Position numbers and translations under genes: made by a program. Positions 52,640 through 63,325 of a stretch of 64,000 nt of DNA are shown here, one piece after another. Source of the stretch: Achatina immaculata (taxonomy: Eukaryota; Mollusca; Gastropoda; Stylommatophora; Achatinidae); assembly GCA_009760885.1 (NCBI GenBank), contig CM019703.1, positions 12,818,459-12,882,458 of the forward strand, written 5' to 3'. Below the pieces are notes generated by a model, which saw only the letters and a list, made by a program, of their open reading frames with translations, was not told the origin of the DNA and did not search any database. Numbering within the stretch: the first letter of the stretch is position 1; every line of letters starts with the position of its first letter.

Positions 52640-53700
52640 TCCAACTTCACTGGCTTTAAGAGCCGCAAGTGTATAAAGAAATCGAGTGAGGGGCCGCATT
52701 TAAATCAACCAGCTTTTACAAGCTGACATAAAAATGAGAAAAAGTGACAATTATGAAGTAAAATATGAATAAAATTGTTTATAATTAGCCTTTTAGGTAA
52801 TCTAAATTGTTTTTAACCCCCCCCCCCTTTTTTTTTTTTTGCTTAATTTTAATCAAATAAACTGTATTTTCATAATAACCTCGCGGGCCCCAAAAAAGAA
52901 AGTCTCACGGGCCGAAAAAAAGGTAACGCGAGCCTTCAGTAGGACATATTTGCATTAGAACTAGCCGAAAACTGGCACTGGCCCTAAAGAAGAAAAAAAA
53001 AAAAAACGTTGGTTATGCTTTTGCTCCAAAACATCCGACTTCGACTCGATGTATTTTTTTTTAAGGGGTTGTGGGTCCTGGTCTCGCTCAGCTTGAATAG
53101 AGAATCTCCGTCTCGCGACTGAATTTAGAACAGAATCTAGCGCAAAGAGAAAGCTAGAACTCCATAGAAAGATTTTGGAGACAGAAATATGCCACTAAAC
53201 TTGACTTGACAAGCTGACCATCGTCAACGTCTTGCCGGTTATCTGGAAGCGATTAAAAAAAAAACCACAAAAGAAATAATGAATATGTGGTCGATCTTCT
53301 AAAGACTCTCATGTGATCGGGCGTGATGGCCATGTTAAGAACGATGACAGCTAAGGCCATAAAGAGTTGTACACGAAAACGTTAAGTTCCATCGAATAGA
53401 GAGCTTTAACGCATCAGAACGAACAGATACTGAGTTTCCTCTTGATACAAACATTGATTATCTGCGGTATCTGTGCGTGATAGATTTGAATTCGTGCGGT
53501 ATTAGAGTAATGACGCGATTTTAAAATCTTATTTATTTATTTGAAACATGTGCTTTGTTGTTTACCCGTTTCAGGCGTTACCAGTAAGTGGGCTGAAACT
53601 TTATTCTTTATATTCGGTAATGAAAAATAGTGTCTTATTTTAAACTTATAATGTTTAATCTTGTACCATCTGTGAATTCTTAATCTGTGTTTCTTGTCAG
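52640..53700. other. Non-coding stretch; possible MITE-like segment at its start
   Basis: GAGGTGTCCAACTTCACTGG and TTAAGAGCCGCAAG near 52640-52680, with GCGGGCCCCAAAAAAG and CACGGGCCGAAAAAAAGG near 52880-52925, recall hAT-type MITE interiors, but no matched termini were found. The rest shows nothing. Confidence 0.3.
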
Positions 53701-53704
53701 TAGT

Positions 53705-53930
53705 TCAGATCTTCTTCTACTTATTCTTCTTCTTCTTCTCCATCATCATCATCATCTTCTTCTTCTTCTTATTCTTTTTCTTCTCCTCCATCATCATCAT
53801 CTTCTTCTTCTTCTCCATGATCATCATATTCTTCTTCTTCTCCTCCATCATCATCATCTTCTTCTTCATCATTGTCATCATCTTCTTCTTCTTTTTCTCC
53901 ATCATCATCTTCTTCTTCTTCCTGAAACTA
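53705..53930. repeat. Compound (TCT)n/(ATC)n trinucleotide tract
   Basis: Alternating TTC and ATC blocks over about 225 bases; it abuts the microsatellite-side end of repeat copy 8. Confidence 0.97.
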
Positions 53931-54220
53931 TGAGCTGATGTTCTTGGCAGCCAGCTCGGTGACGATGCTGAGGCAGGACATCGTGGCCGCTTGAGAGCGG
54001 ATTATGGAGATAAAAAGCGGTGGGGGTGGGTGCAATACTTCTTTTTTAGCAGACTCCACTACCATGGGGACTATAGCGATCCCTGTCTCCTTTAGCCAAG
54101 CTAGTCCTGATACTGGGGATACCAACGGAGCGATAGAATAGGGTCTTGATCAGCTATGGTTCGCGAACTATAATGCTAGCATGTCGCTGACTGCCAAATC
54201 AGACGTATTCCCCCCCCCCC
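53925..54220 (-). repeat. Unclassified ~350-bp repeat, copy 8
   Basis: The + strand reads GATGTTCTTGGCAGCCAGCT, GATGCTGAGGCAGGACATCG, TTTTAGCAGACTCCACTACC, ATGGGGACTATAGCGATCCC, GGTCTTGATCAGCTATGGTT and ATGTCGCTGACTGCCAAATC. A complete copy with a (GAA)n-type 3' end. Confidence 0.85.
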
Positions 54221-54449
54221 CCCGGTTTCTGCACCTAAAATTAGTGTCGTATTTTAATCCTATAATCTTTAATCTTATAGTGTCTGCCAACTTTTAATCT
54301 GTGGTTGTTTCTGTGTTTGCTGTCAGCAAAATCAGATAAGGGAATTGTCTTCTGCTAAATCTTCTTTAGTAGCAAACTGCTTCAGTATTCTGCCTTGACC
54401 TAGATCGGTGGCTGTTATTCAACTCAGAGGCGTCTAAAATTTAAAAAAA

Positions 54450-54607
54450 ACAAACTGGGTACATGACACTTCCCGAAAATATGCAAGGAAAGGCGAGGAG
54501 GTGTGATGGTGACCACATTATCCTCTAGTGTGGCCGACATGTCAAGGAAAATATGGGCACTAGCACCATATTCTCTGGGTTCCTGTATGACATCTTTATC
54601 TTTTATC
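54450..54607 (+). mobile_element. SINE-A copy 5, body only
   Basis: GGGTACATGACACTTCCCG, GAAAGGCGAGGAGGTGTGAT, GTGACCACATTATCCTCTAG, AAGGAAAATATGGGCACTAG, then CTTTATCTTTTATC. The head is absent. Confidence 0.7.
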
Positions 54608-55395
54608 TCGTATGTTTCTTGCTGTCCGCAACTCATAGCATCTTTTTTTCTTTCGTTTTCTTTCATTTACTGTTGTTATGTTTGTTCGAAAGCGAAAGCG
54701 GGAACGCTATAACTGTCTTTCTTGTCGTTTAGGTCAACCTTTTTTTCTACCATTTTATCGTTACCGAAGTTCGTTGGGTGTTGTATACAGCTTTGTGACG
54801 CTTGGTGTTCATGTGTAACATGTATGCGTACATATATGTGTAACATTTATGTGTAATATTTGTATTCATGTGTTTATGAGCGAGCTGATAGGTAGTCTGG
54901 CTCTGCCATCATTGCATTTGGACAACCACTGGATCGATGTGATATTGTTAACGGGCTCAGAGAGACAGACGGAGTGGAGGACTTCGAGGGCTGCGAATCC
55001 ACATCGTTGCGTAGACTGAGAGAGCTGGAAATACAGACTGGCACAGCCAGGAACGTGATGCATACTGGACATGCGAGAGGACTTGTCAATCAACACAGGC
55101 CAGGCACTATCAGCCACAGGACACTGATGGATATGTTGAGAAGAGGAAGGGGGGGGGGTGATGTGGGAGATCTGAGCACCTATGGACTTGTCCGGAGTGC
55201 AATGAAATTGACCCAGACTATAAACTATATATGTGTACACTTATAGGTATATGTACAGCATATTGCATATGTTTTTCAGTAATAAAAATAACAAGGAAGG
55301 ATAAACGAGGGGAAAAGCCCATCAAGGCAACCAGAAAAAAAAAAATGGCGATTACTACCTTCTTGCCAGGGAGGAGAAAGTGATTATTTAGCGTC
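54608..55395. other. Non-coding stretch with an unassigned 90-125-codon open region
   Basis: Open frames overlap at 54866-55246 on both strands. GC content is slightly raised and a G run lies at 55149-55157. I recognise no domain; it may be a transposon piece. Confidence 0.3.
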
Positions 55396-55399
55396 ACAT

Positions 55400-55750
55400 C
55401 GGTCAGAAAGTCTTGTCTTGTCTTGTCTTGTCTTGTCTTATCTTGTCTTGCGCTATCTCCTTGTATCTGCGAGCTGTTGTTCTTTGCAGCCGATGCTGTA
55501 GAGGTATTTGAGGCGCAGCATCGTATCGACGTTGGAGCAGGTTATGGCGGCTACTTTTTTAAGTCTCGGGGTACAGCTAAAAAGCACGAGGTGTACAGTG
55601 CTTCTTTAGCAGACTCCACCACCATGGGGACTTTGGCGATCCCTGCCCCCGTTAGCTAGGCTAGACCTGTTACTGGGGTGGGGGGGGGTACCATCGGAGA
55701 GGTGGGACAGGGTCTTGGTCAGCTATGGGTCGCTGGTTGCCTAATCGAAC
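55400..55750 (-). repeat. Unclassified ~350-bp repeat, copy 9, with (CTTGT)n end
   Basis: The + strand starts with six CTTGT pentamers (55413-55445), then GAGCTGTTGTTCTTTGCAGC, GAGGCGCAGCATCGTATCGA, CTTCTTTAGCAGACTCCACC, TGGCGATCCCTGCCCCCGTT, a G run, GGTCTTGGTCAGCTATGGGT. Read in the other orientation, the pentamers form an (ACAAG)n tail. Confidence 0.85.
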
Positions 55751-55756
55751 AGCATC

Positions 55757-56043
55757 TTCACCCCCGTCACAACAGACTGAGAAACATCGTTTCAACAAGT
55801 TCAGGATTGGTTTGACCAACATATGCACATGTTGGACCAGCAAGAAAGGGAGAAGGGGGGGGGGAGACCATATTCTACAAGAGTTCCCAACATACGAGAA
55901 ATAGATACAGCAGATGTGGCCAATGCCTATACCAGTCCAAGAGAGGCTATATGGGGATGTACACCAACTCCAGCTGACTTCAGATTTCTTCAGAAGTCTA
56001 CACGTCGACCTCTGAGAATGAAAGAAGAAGAAGAAGAAGCGTA
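55757..56043 (+). mobile_element. RNase H-type LINE ORF C-terminus with (GAA)n tail
   Basis: With frameshifts at a G run, the + strand reads RHNRLRNIVSTSSG, then HILQEFPTYEK, QQMWPMPIPVQERLYGDVHQ, LQLTSDFFRSLHVDL and a stop, followed by GAA repeats (56024-56040). EHILQ-x-CP-x-Y, WP-x-x-x-x-x-x-x-x-LYG and the final F-x-R-x-x-x-x-x-L are the closing motifs of RNase H-type LINE ORFs. Confidence 0.75.
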
Positions 56044-57174
56044 TGGTAATTTTTAAAATCTCGCCAACCAATGGTCGCTTACATGACTGGCGGCTGACTG
56101 CCCCTTCCCCCCCCCCCCTTTTTTTTCGCATGCTGCTAATCCTTTCCTTATGTTGATGCACAAATTGTTCACCTTCGTAAGTTTGTGTACGTATTTGTGT
56201 GTGCCACGTGATCATTTTCAGTTAGTTGGAAATGACGACACTGTAAGGTGTGGCTAGCACACATAACAGATCTGCTGACTGAAATGAAAATTAACGCGGG
56301 AAAACGTAACAAGTGTCACTGCCTATCAACTGATGTCCCCTAACTACATGTGTAAAATCCTCGATTTCTTTTCATCTATACCGCATATTTCCACGCAGTA
56401 GCAGATACTATCATTGGATAGTTTTACAGCTTAAATTGTCCTTACGTTGTCAATACGAACACGTGGTCTCATAAAATAACCGTAAAGTTAACTTACTAAA
56501 CTTTTTTTTTTTTTTTGCTCTGTAATCTGTAAGTGTCCTTTTTTTTCGAACAGCCAGATATTGTATTTTGTTCATTCATTTGACACTCATTTGGTTCTGC
56601 GTTCTTAAATATCTCTCTCTCACATTCTTCTATGAACTAAGAGCTTTGCGAAGCAGCTGATGTAATGGTAAAGTGTGTGGAGTGGAACCAGAGTTCAGTC
56701 TCAGATAGGTGTAATTTACTTTTTTCCCCCATTTTTATTGTTCGTTGGATAAAGCTTACATGAGTTTTAATAAAAAATCACATTTTTATTTCTTTTCCCC
56801 TCCTCTTTTTTTGGTTACAGGTTGTAATTTGTATAATATGTTTAATTAATTTGTTTTTATTCTTACAGAAAATCAGATGGTCACGATGTTCAGATGCAGC
56901 TTTGGCTGTTTGATGAGCGCCAGAGGGTAGACCAAATACAACTACCAGGTACCAAAGGCATCGATCTTGCCTAATCCCCTGAACGTGTTTCAAGCTCTTT
57001 TGAAACAGGTATATAATTATAAACATTTGCTTTTATTTTATTGGAGCATTCAATGTTTCTTTTACCTAGTTCATTCGTAAACATAAATGATGTTATGCAT
57101 AAGGCCAAAAACTCTTTTATACTTTATTTAATTTTCACTCAAAAGTTAAAATTATTCTTACATAAATAATCAGG
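56044..57174. other. AT-rich non-coding stretch
   Basis: A weak tRNA-like head at 56655-56720 (TGATGTAATGGTAAAGTGTG, then AGAGTTCAGTCTC as a B-box-like element) may be a decayed SINE. Otherwise nothing was recognised. Confidence 0.35.
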
Positions 57175-57690
57175 TTCTCCCCATACAAATACTCAAGTTC
57201 TCCTCATATAAACATTAAAAGTCTTCCCAAACAAACATTCAAGTTCTAAATACACAAAGACTCAAATTTTCCCCATATAAGCACTCAAGTTCTCCATACA
57301 CAAAGACTTAAGTTCTCACCATATAAGCACTCAAGTTCTCCATACACAAAGACTCAAATTTTCCCCATATAAGCACTCAAGTTCTCCATACACAAAGTTC
57401 TCGCCATACAAAGACTCAAGTTCTCTACACACAGAGCCTCAGGCTCTGACTACATGTACATTCAAATTCTCCATACGCATGGATTCGATTAATCCAGGTA
57501 TAAACAGTCAAGTTCTCCTTTTACAAACACACCAATTTTCCCCATACAAATATTTAAGTTCTCCACACATAAAGACTCAAGTTCTCCTCATACAAACATT
57601 TAAGTTCTCACACACAAAGACTCAAGTTCTCCCCATATAAACACTCAAATTCTTCCCATATAAACATTTAAGTTCTCCATACTGTTCCAG
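57175..57690. repeat. Degenerate minisatellite, ~22-24-bp unit, about 23 copies
   Basis: Core CAAGTTCTCCCCATACAAA with GACT or CACT. CCATATAAGC and CCATACACAAAG variants alternate near 57270-57400, forming a longer two-unit pattern. Confidence 0.92.
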
Positions 57691-57712
57691 CACCAACACT
57701 CGAGATATGCTC

Positions 57713-57860
57713 TCATCATCATCATCATCATCATCATCGCCTTTCACTTCCCTGAGAGCATAGGCCACGGATAAAAGCTCTTCAATCATCCCTGGTTCCT
57801 GGAATTATTCATATGTTCTCTTAGATGTTCATCAAATCAAGCGTTGGTCGCCAGTTCAAT
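57713..57860 (-). mobile_element. Possible LINE 3' end with (GAT)n tail
   Basis: The complement reads GGAACCAGGGATGATTGAAG, then GTGGCCTATGCTCTCAGGGA, AGTGAAAGGC and (GAT)n. VAYALREVKG running into a D-repeat is what a retroposon ORF end adjoining a GAT tail would give. No independent motif. Confidence 0.4.
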
Positions 57861-58499
57861 TTTCAAAGAAGAAACTGTCTATTATTGGAAGTAAGAGAAT
57901 ACCCGTTCAATCTAAGCTGCATTTTGTCTTCTCTCCAGGTTGGCAAGCAACGCTGAAGCTCTTAATGTCCTGGTGTATACTTTTCAGTTCTTAGATATTC
58001 ATTTGAGCTTGTCCAATTTGTCTTATAAACATCCGGCCCTGTGGCTCTTATTACAGTTAGTTTAAAACTTAAATACAGCTTTGAAACAGTTGATAAACTA
58101 TGAATAATATGGACTTTCTCCCATTCTTCTTTGCAAAAATCTTAGTCTGGTATTATCATCAATGCTCCTTGTGTGTCAAAAGGGTATGATTAAACAGTGT
58201 GGCAGATTTGTTTGGGGCGAAACTATTACCTCGGCTTCCAGGCGCAGGGCATAGTTAAGTTACATTAATCTGCGCAGTTGGAAAAAAAAGTGCTTAGGCG
58301 CAGAGAGCTAAAGATAACATACATGACATACAAGTCACTGCATTATGACTCATCGTTCAGAATGACACAGGTAAAGAGAGCTTTAGGGCACGGTTGTACG
58401 TGATATTCTTACTGGTCCATCATCAGAATGTGGTTTATGTTTAGTGTAGTCTTTCATTTGTCTGTCATTTTTTAAAAAGCATTCTTCAAAAATCATTTT
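57861..58499. other. Non-coding stretch
   Basis: Nothing recognised. Confidence 0.4.
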
Positions 58500-59315
58500 A
58501 ATGTTCAGACCTTGATTTGTCTATTTGTTGTTAAATTCCAGACCTTGATTTGTCTATTGGTTGTTAGATTCCAGGCCTTGATTTTGTTTGCTGCCTTGAT
58601 TTTGTTTGCTGGTTGTTAGATTCTAGGCCTTGATATGTTAGGCCTTGATATGTTAGATTCTAGGCCTCAATATTTTCTGTTGATTGTTAGATTCCAGATC
58701 TTGATTTTGTCTGTTGGTTGTTAGATTCTAGACCTTGATTTTGTCTGTTGGTTGTTAGATTCTAGGCCTTGATTTTGTCTGTTGGTTGTTAGATTCTAGA
58801 CCTTGATTTTGTCTGTTGGTTGTTAGATTCTAGGCCTTGATTTTGTCTGCTGGTTGTTAGATTCTAGGCCTTGATTTTGTCTGTTGGTTATTAGATTCCA
58901 GACCTTGATTTTGTCTGCTGGTTGTTAGATTCTAGACCTTGATTTTGTCTGCTGGTTGTTAGATTCCAGACCTTGATTTTGTCTGCTGGTTGTTAGATTC
59001 CAGACCTTGATTTTGTCTGCTGGTTGTTAGATTCCAGACCTTGATTTTGTCTGTTGGTTGTTAGATTCTAGGCCTTGATATTTTCTGTTGATTGTTAGAT
59101 TCCAGACCTTGATTTTGTCTGCTGGTTGTTAGATTCTAGGCCTTGATATGTTAGATTCTAGGCCTTGATATTTTCTGTTGATTGTTAGATACCAGACCTT
59201 GATTTTGTCTGTTAGTTGTTAAATTCCAGGCCTTGATTTTTTTTTTTTTTGGGGGGGGGGGGAGGAAGGGGGGTTGATTGTTAGATTTCAGGCTTTTATT
59301 TGTCTGTTGATTGAA
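58500..59315. repeat. Minisatellite, ~34-bp unit, about 22 copies
   Basis: Unit CCTTGATTTTGTCTGCTGGT plus TGTTAGATTCTAGA. Shortened units (CCTTGATATGTTAGATTCTA) occur at both 58625 and 59150, suggesting block duplication. T and G runs lie at 59237-59262. Confidence 0.97.
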
Positions 59316-59611
59316 GATATTAGTGTTCTGCAAGCTTCATATCTTGCAGTTGATGTTCGTAGCGAAGATCTGGAAAACGGAGCACCAAGGTGCATGAGGA
59401 GTTGTCTATGGTGGTTTTCGATGATCTTAGACCTCAATAACCAAGTGGAACACTAGAACATCTTTGGTATTTTAAAAAAGTGCGGAATAGAAGATCAACC
59501 AGCGCAATGTTTCTGATGTCTAAACAACCTTTTCCTGTAGCGAGCTCATGAACAAGAAGGTAACATTTTGACACTAAAACACTTCTTGGCCCAAAGTTTC
59601 AGCATGTTGGC

Positions 59612-59705
59612 CTCTTGTGGCTAGTTGGTTGCTTGTGTTATTGGTGTCCAAGGTTTCAACCCGCAGTCAGTCACTTGTTATTTTCCTTTCTCTGACGTAT
59701 GCTTG
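59612..59705 (+). mobile_element. Possible tRNA-derived SINE head (SINE-B-like)
   Basis: TTGGCCTCTTGTGGCTAGTT, then GTGTCCAAGGTTTCAACCCG and a T/C-rich linker. Similar order to SINE-B at 28185-28260, but diverged. Confidence 0.4.
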
Positions 59706-60354
59706 CTTTCGTTACTGTTTATGAGTCTAATATTCCAGCCTGCCATAAACTTACCTACACCTATGTTGGCGCATTTTATGCCCGTTTTTTGCTTACGAGA
59801 AGGATACCAAAGAGCTAAGTGTTAATTTTTCATTTATTTTTCCTGCTTTTATATGTTGTATTGATTTTGTTTGTGGTCCGTGACAAAAGGCACTTGCCGA
59901 AATATTGGATTGTTGTATGTTCTTCATCTATTTTTATTCGTCTTATTTTCTGGAACTCTCGTTGCTGCCCAATTTCTTCACTGTCTGTCTGTCTGTTTGT
60001 CTGTCTGTGTTTGTGTGTTTTTTGCAAAATTGAGTCATACACCTGTGTCTATTTTTTTTTTTTTACTTTAACCTCACAATTCGTTGTAGAAATAAAAAAG
60101 GTTCTTTCACTGCCTGTTATATGTCTGGACATTTTAGGAAACGTACAGCCAAAGTGTTTGTTCACTATCTTTTATTTTCCAGTAAGATTAATTTAAAATA
60201 GCTTAGTTTTACAGCAGTTGTTAGTTAATCCTGGCACGAGAGACTTACAAGTAATCGTTTGTAATCATGTATGTGCCAGGAAGGCGTGAAATCAATTCTG
60301 ACTCGTTTTTAGTAGTTGCCAAGAGCAATAACTAGGTCATCAGATAATATACAA

Positions 60355-60395
60355 CAATGTTTCCCAACCTTTTTTGGAAAGATTTTGATTCCCCG

Positions 60396-60455
<60 letters not shown>

Positions 60456-60607
60456 CCCCATATCATAACAGTCAACCAACTGCTGAAAAAGTATATTTTA
60501 AATATATTCTAATTGCCTTCTTCTCCCAAAATATTCAAATTGCTCCCCTACCCACACATCACCCCTCCTCCCGTGGTGGAACATATGCCCCACGTTGGGA
60601 AACACTG
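60355..60607. mobile_element. hAT-type MITE with internal (AT)n
   Basis: The left terminus CAATGTTTCCCAAC and the right terminus, read on the other strand as CAGTGTTTCCCAAC, form a 14-bp inverted repeat with one mismatch, a characteristic hAT end. The flanks ATATACAA (60347-60354) and ATATATAG (60608-60615) share five bases, so the 8-bp duplication is only partly supported. The interior includes (AT)n at 60399-60452. No coding capacity. Confidence 0.7.
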
Positions 60608-61044
60608 ATATATAGCCATAGTCTGGCCAAGAACCAACAAGCATCAGGAGATAAGTAGAAATCGGAATCAAAGATATTTTGGACATAAAGTTGTGTGTGT
60701 TAACGTAAGTTGGTAGCTGGAGCGCTGTAACTTGAGAACCCACGGTGACGGCGTGGCACGCGTCGACTTGACTTAAGTAGGTAATTCTCTGTCTGGCATA
60801 CAGGTTCGAAATGGAGCTGGAAATATTATGACTACGACGTAGTTTAAGACATCATCTGAAGTGTGTCACGTTAACCGACACATGTGCGCATGGTGTACTT
60901 TATGTCGGCTGTAGCGTAGAAGCAACAAAATAATGTAGTCAGTTGTATTTTGGAGCGCAGGCTTAGAGGAGCGCAGGCTTAGAGGAGCTCAGGCTTAGAA
61001 GGGGCAGTTAATGACCTTTCAGGGATATGGTTTTATGCATTTTA

Positions 61045-61815
61045 GCTAGCCTCCTCTAGCTTGGTGGTTAGTCTTTTGCCTCTAGTCTTGTAGTTAGTCT
61101 TTTGCCTCTAGTCTTGTAGTTAGTCTTTTGCCTCTAGCCCTGTAACTAGTTTTTGCCTCTAACCTTGTAGTTAGTCTTTGCCTCTAGCCTTGTAATTAGT
61201 CTTTGCCTCTAGTCTTGTAGCTAGTCTTTGCCTCTAGTCTTGTAGCTAGTCTTTGTCTCTAACCTTGTAGCTAGTGTTTGCCTCTAGTCTTGTAGTTAGT
61301 CTTTGCCTCTAGCCTTGTAGCTAGTCTTTGCCTCTAGCCTTGTAGCTAGTCTTTGCCTCTAGTCTTGTAGCTAGTCTTTGCCTCTAACCTTGTAGCTAGT
61401 GTTTGCCTCTAGTCTTGTAGTTAGTCTTTGCCTCTAGCCTTGTAGCTAGTCTTTGCCTCTAACTTTGTAGCTAGTCTTTGCCTCTAACCTTGTAGTTAGT
61501 CTTTGCCTCTAGCCTTGTAGTTAGTCTTTGCCTCTAGTCTTGTAGCTAGTCTTTTCCTCTGAGTCTTTGCCTCTAGCCTTGTAGCTAGTCTTTGCCTCTA
61601 ACCTTGTAGTTAGTCTTTGCCTCTAGCCTTGTAATTAGTCTTTGCCTCTAACTTTGTAGTTAGTCTTTGCCTCTAGCCTTGTAGCTAGTCCTTGCCTCTA
61701 ACCTTGTAGCTAGTGTTTGCCTCCAGTCTTGTAGTTAGTCTTTTCCTCTAGTCTTGTAGTTATCTTTGCCTCTAGCCTTGTAGTTAGTCTTTTCCTCTAG
61801 TCTTGTAGTTAGCCC
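61045..61815. repeat. Minisatellite, ~25-bp unit, about 30 copies
   Basis: Unit CTTGTAGTTAGTCTTTGCCT plus CTAGC, with C/T variants (TAGTC, TAGCC, TAACC). Confidence 0.97.
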
Positions 61816-61824
61816 AGACCCAAG

Positions 61825-61965
61825 GAGCATATAACCTGTCTAGGCTGCAGTATAACATATATGGACCGCAGCATAGCCCGCTTTAAGTGCCAATATAACC
61901 TGCCTATGTGGCAATATAGCCTGGCTATGTGGCAACATAACCTGCCTATGTGGTAATATAACAAG
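61825..61965. repeat. Short tandem repeat, ~27-bp unit, about 5 copies
   Basis: TATAACCTGCCTATGTGGCA plus A; diverged on the left. Confidence 0.85.
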
Positions 61966-61976
61966 GTGCGATGTGA

Positions 61977-62241
61977 ACGCATGAGTGGCGAAGTAGTTAA
62001 TGCACTAGGCTCTCACGGTAAAGGTCGATGGTTCAAATTCAGCCAGAAGTGGCCGCCCCCGCCCCGGTCACTCAACTGTAGAAATGGATACACTGATTCT
62101 TCTAGAGCTGTAGAAGTAAATATGATCAGGCGTGAATATTGACCACACCATCACAAGTCAAGGAAAACATGGACATTGACGCGACATCCCTTTGGTGCTG
62201 CATACTATGTCATAAAAGGGGCTGCCTTTATCTTTTAGGGC
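61977..62241 (+). mobile_element. SINE-A copy 6, near full length
   Basis: A box TGGCGAAGTAG at 61986-61996, B-box-like GGTTCAAATTC at 62030-62040, then GGTCACTCAACTGTAGAAAT, GATCAGGCGTGAATATTGAC and a CTTTATCTTTTAG end. GCGATGT flanks it on both sides (61968-61974 and 62242-62248), a possible short target-site duplication. Confidence 0.85.
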
Positions 62242-62399
62242 GCGATGTAGCTTGGTTTAGGAGCGATTAAACGCGCCCAAAGATAATAGACCCTGTCTCA
62301 GGTTGTCATTACAGCTTTAACAGCATTAAGTTTCAGGTTTCGGTTGTGTAGGTCTATAATAATTGCTCTTTCTAGAGACAGGCATTGACAGGTACCTTA

Positions 62400-62795
62400 C
62401 GCAGCTCATAACACGCCAACATTAAAATTCTATACCACTCTAACGTCAAGTTCCATACCATTTTCTCTAACATCGAGTTCTATACCACGCTAACATCAAA
62501 GTTCTATAAAACTCTTAACATCAAGTTCCATACCATTTTCTCTAACACCGAGTACTATACCACTCTAACATCAAGTTCCATACCACTCTAACATCAAGTT
62601 CTATAGTACGCTAACGTTAAGCTGTTTAGCACTCTAACATCAAGTTCCATATCATGCTAACATCAAGTTCTATACCACGCTAACACAAAGTTCAATACCA
62701 GGCAGGCTAACATCAAGTTCTATACCAACCCTAATATCAAGTTCTGTACCAGGCTAACGTCAAGTTCTATACCGCGCTAACATCAAGTTCTGCTT
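62400..62795. repeat. Minisatellite, ~22-bp unit, about 17 copies
   Basis: Unit CTAACATCAAGTTCTATACC plus AC, moderately diverged. Confidence 0.95.
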
Positions 62796-62889
62796 AATGT
62801 TCATAGACTCGTGCCTCAAGGCACGAATCAAGTGTGATCTGTGACCTCCTCCCCACCCCCCACCCCCACTTTTTTTTTTCTTTCAAAAT

Positions 62890-63205
62890 CAAGTACGCCC
62901 AGAGGTCGAAAATATCAGTCGCGAAACTTTCAACATTCTCGTTTGTTTATGTTTCTACTGGCCCGTTTTTTTTCACGAAAGACTTTTACTTTCCAAAACA
63001 CAGAATCCTCAGAGGTCGAAAATTTTAGTGGCATTTAAACCTGAAACTCGATTCTCTTTGTAATATTGTTTATTGTGTAATGGCATATTTCGTTTTTTTA
63101 TGTGTAACAGTTCGTTTTGTCTATGAAGACTTTACTCTTCCAGATACGGAATCCCTCCAGAGTTGAGGTCGAAAACTGCAGTCACTTTCAGTCCTGAAGG
63201 TTGAT
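62890..63205. repeat. Tandem repeat, ~115-150-bp unit, about 3 diverged copies
   Basis: CAGAGGTCGAAAA followed by a CAGTCGC- or AGTGGC-like block, a T-rich middle and GACTTTTACTTTCCA or GACTTTACTCTTCCA recur at about 62900, 63012 and 63160. Confidence 0.75.
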
Positions 63206-63287
63206 TTTTTTTTTTTCCTTCGGGCTGGCTGTTCGTTTGAGACAACGGTTTTCATACTGGTAGACGTCTGAGCAGCTTCTCTTAGGA

Positions 63288-63325
63288 CTCTGTCTGTCTC
63301 TCTGTCTGTCTGTCCGTCCGTCTGT
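63288..63325 (-). repeat. (GACA)n tail-like microsatellite
   Basis: CTGT/CCGT repeats on + follow the 3' end of the minus-strand LINE remnant. Confidence 0.85.

Noticed and set aside
52640..52930. MITE-like GGTGTCCAAC and GCGGGCC motifs
   Set aside because: The termini could not be paired, so the element is not called.
53687..53938. Leu/His/Ile/Lys-rich frames
   Set aside because: Translation of TCT/ATC trinucleotide repeats.
54866..55246. Overlapping 90-125-codon frames on both strands
   Set aside because: No recognised motif; overlap on opposite strands suggests chance.
55670..56215. 181-codon minus open frame
   Set aside because: It crosses repeat copy 9 and the + strand RNase H LINE end; it is a shadow frame.
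62238..62278. GGGCGCG...CGCGCCC inverted repeat
   Set aside because: A 7-bp stem with a long loop is within chance expectation; no terminator context in a eukaryote.
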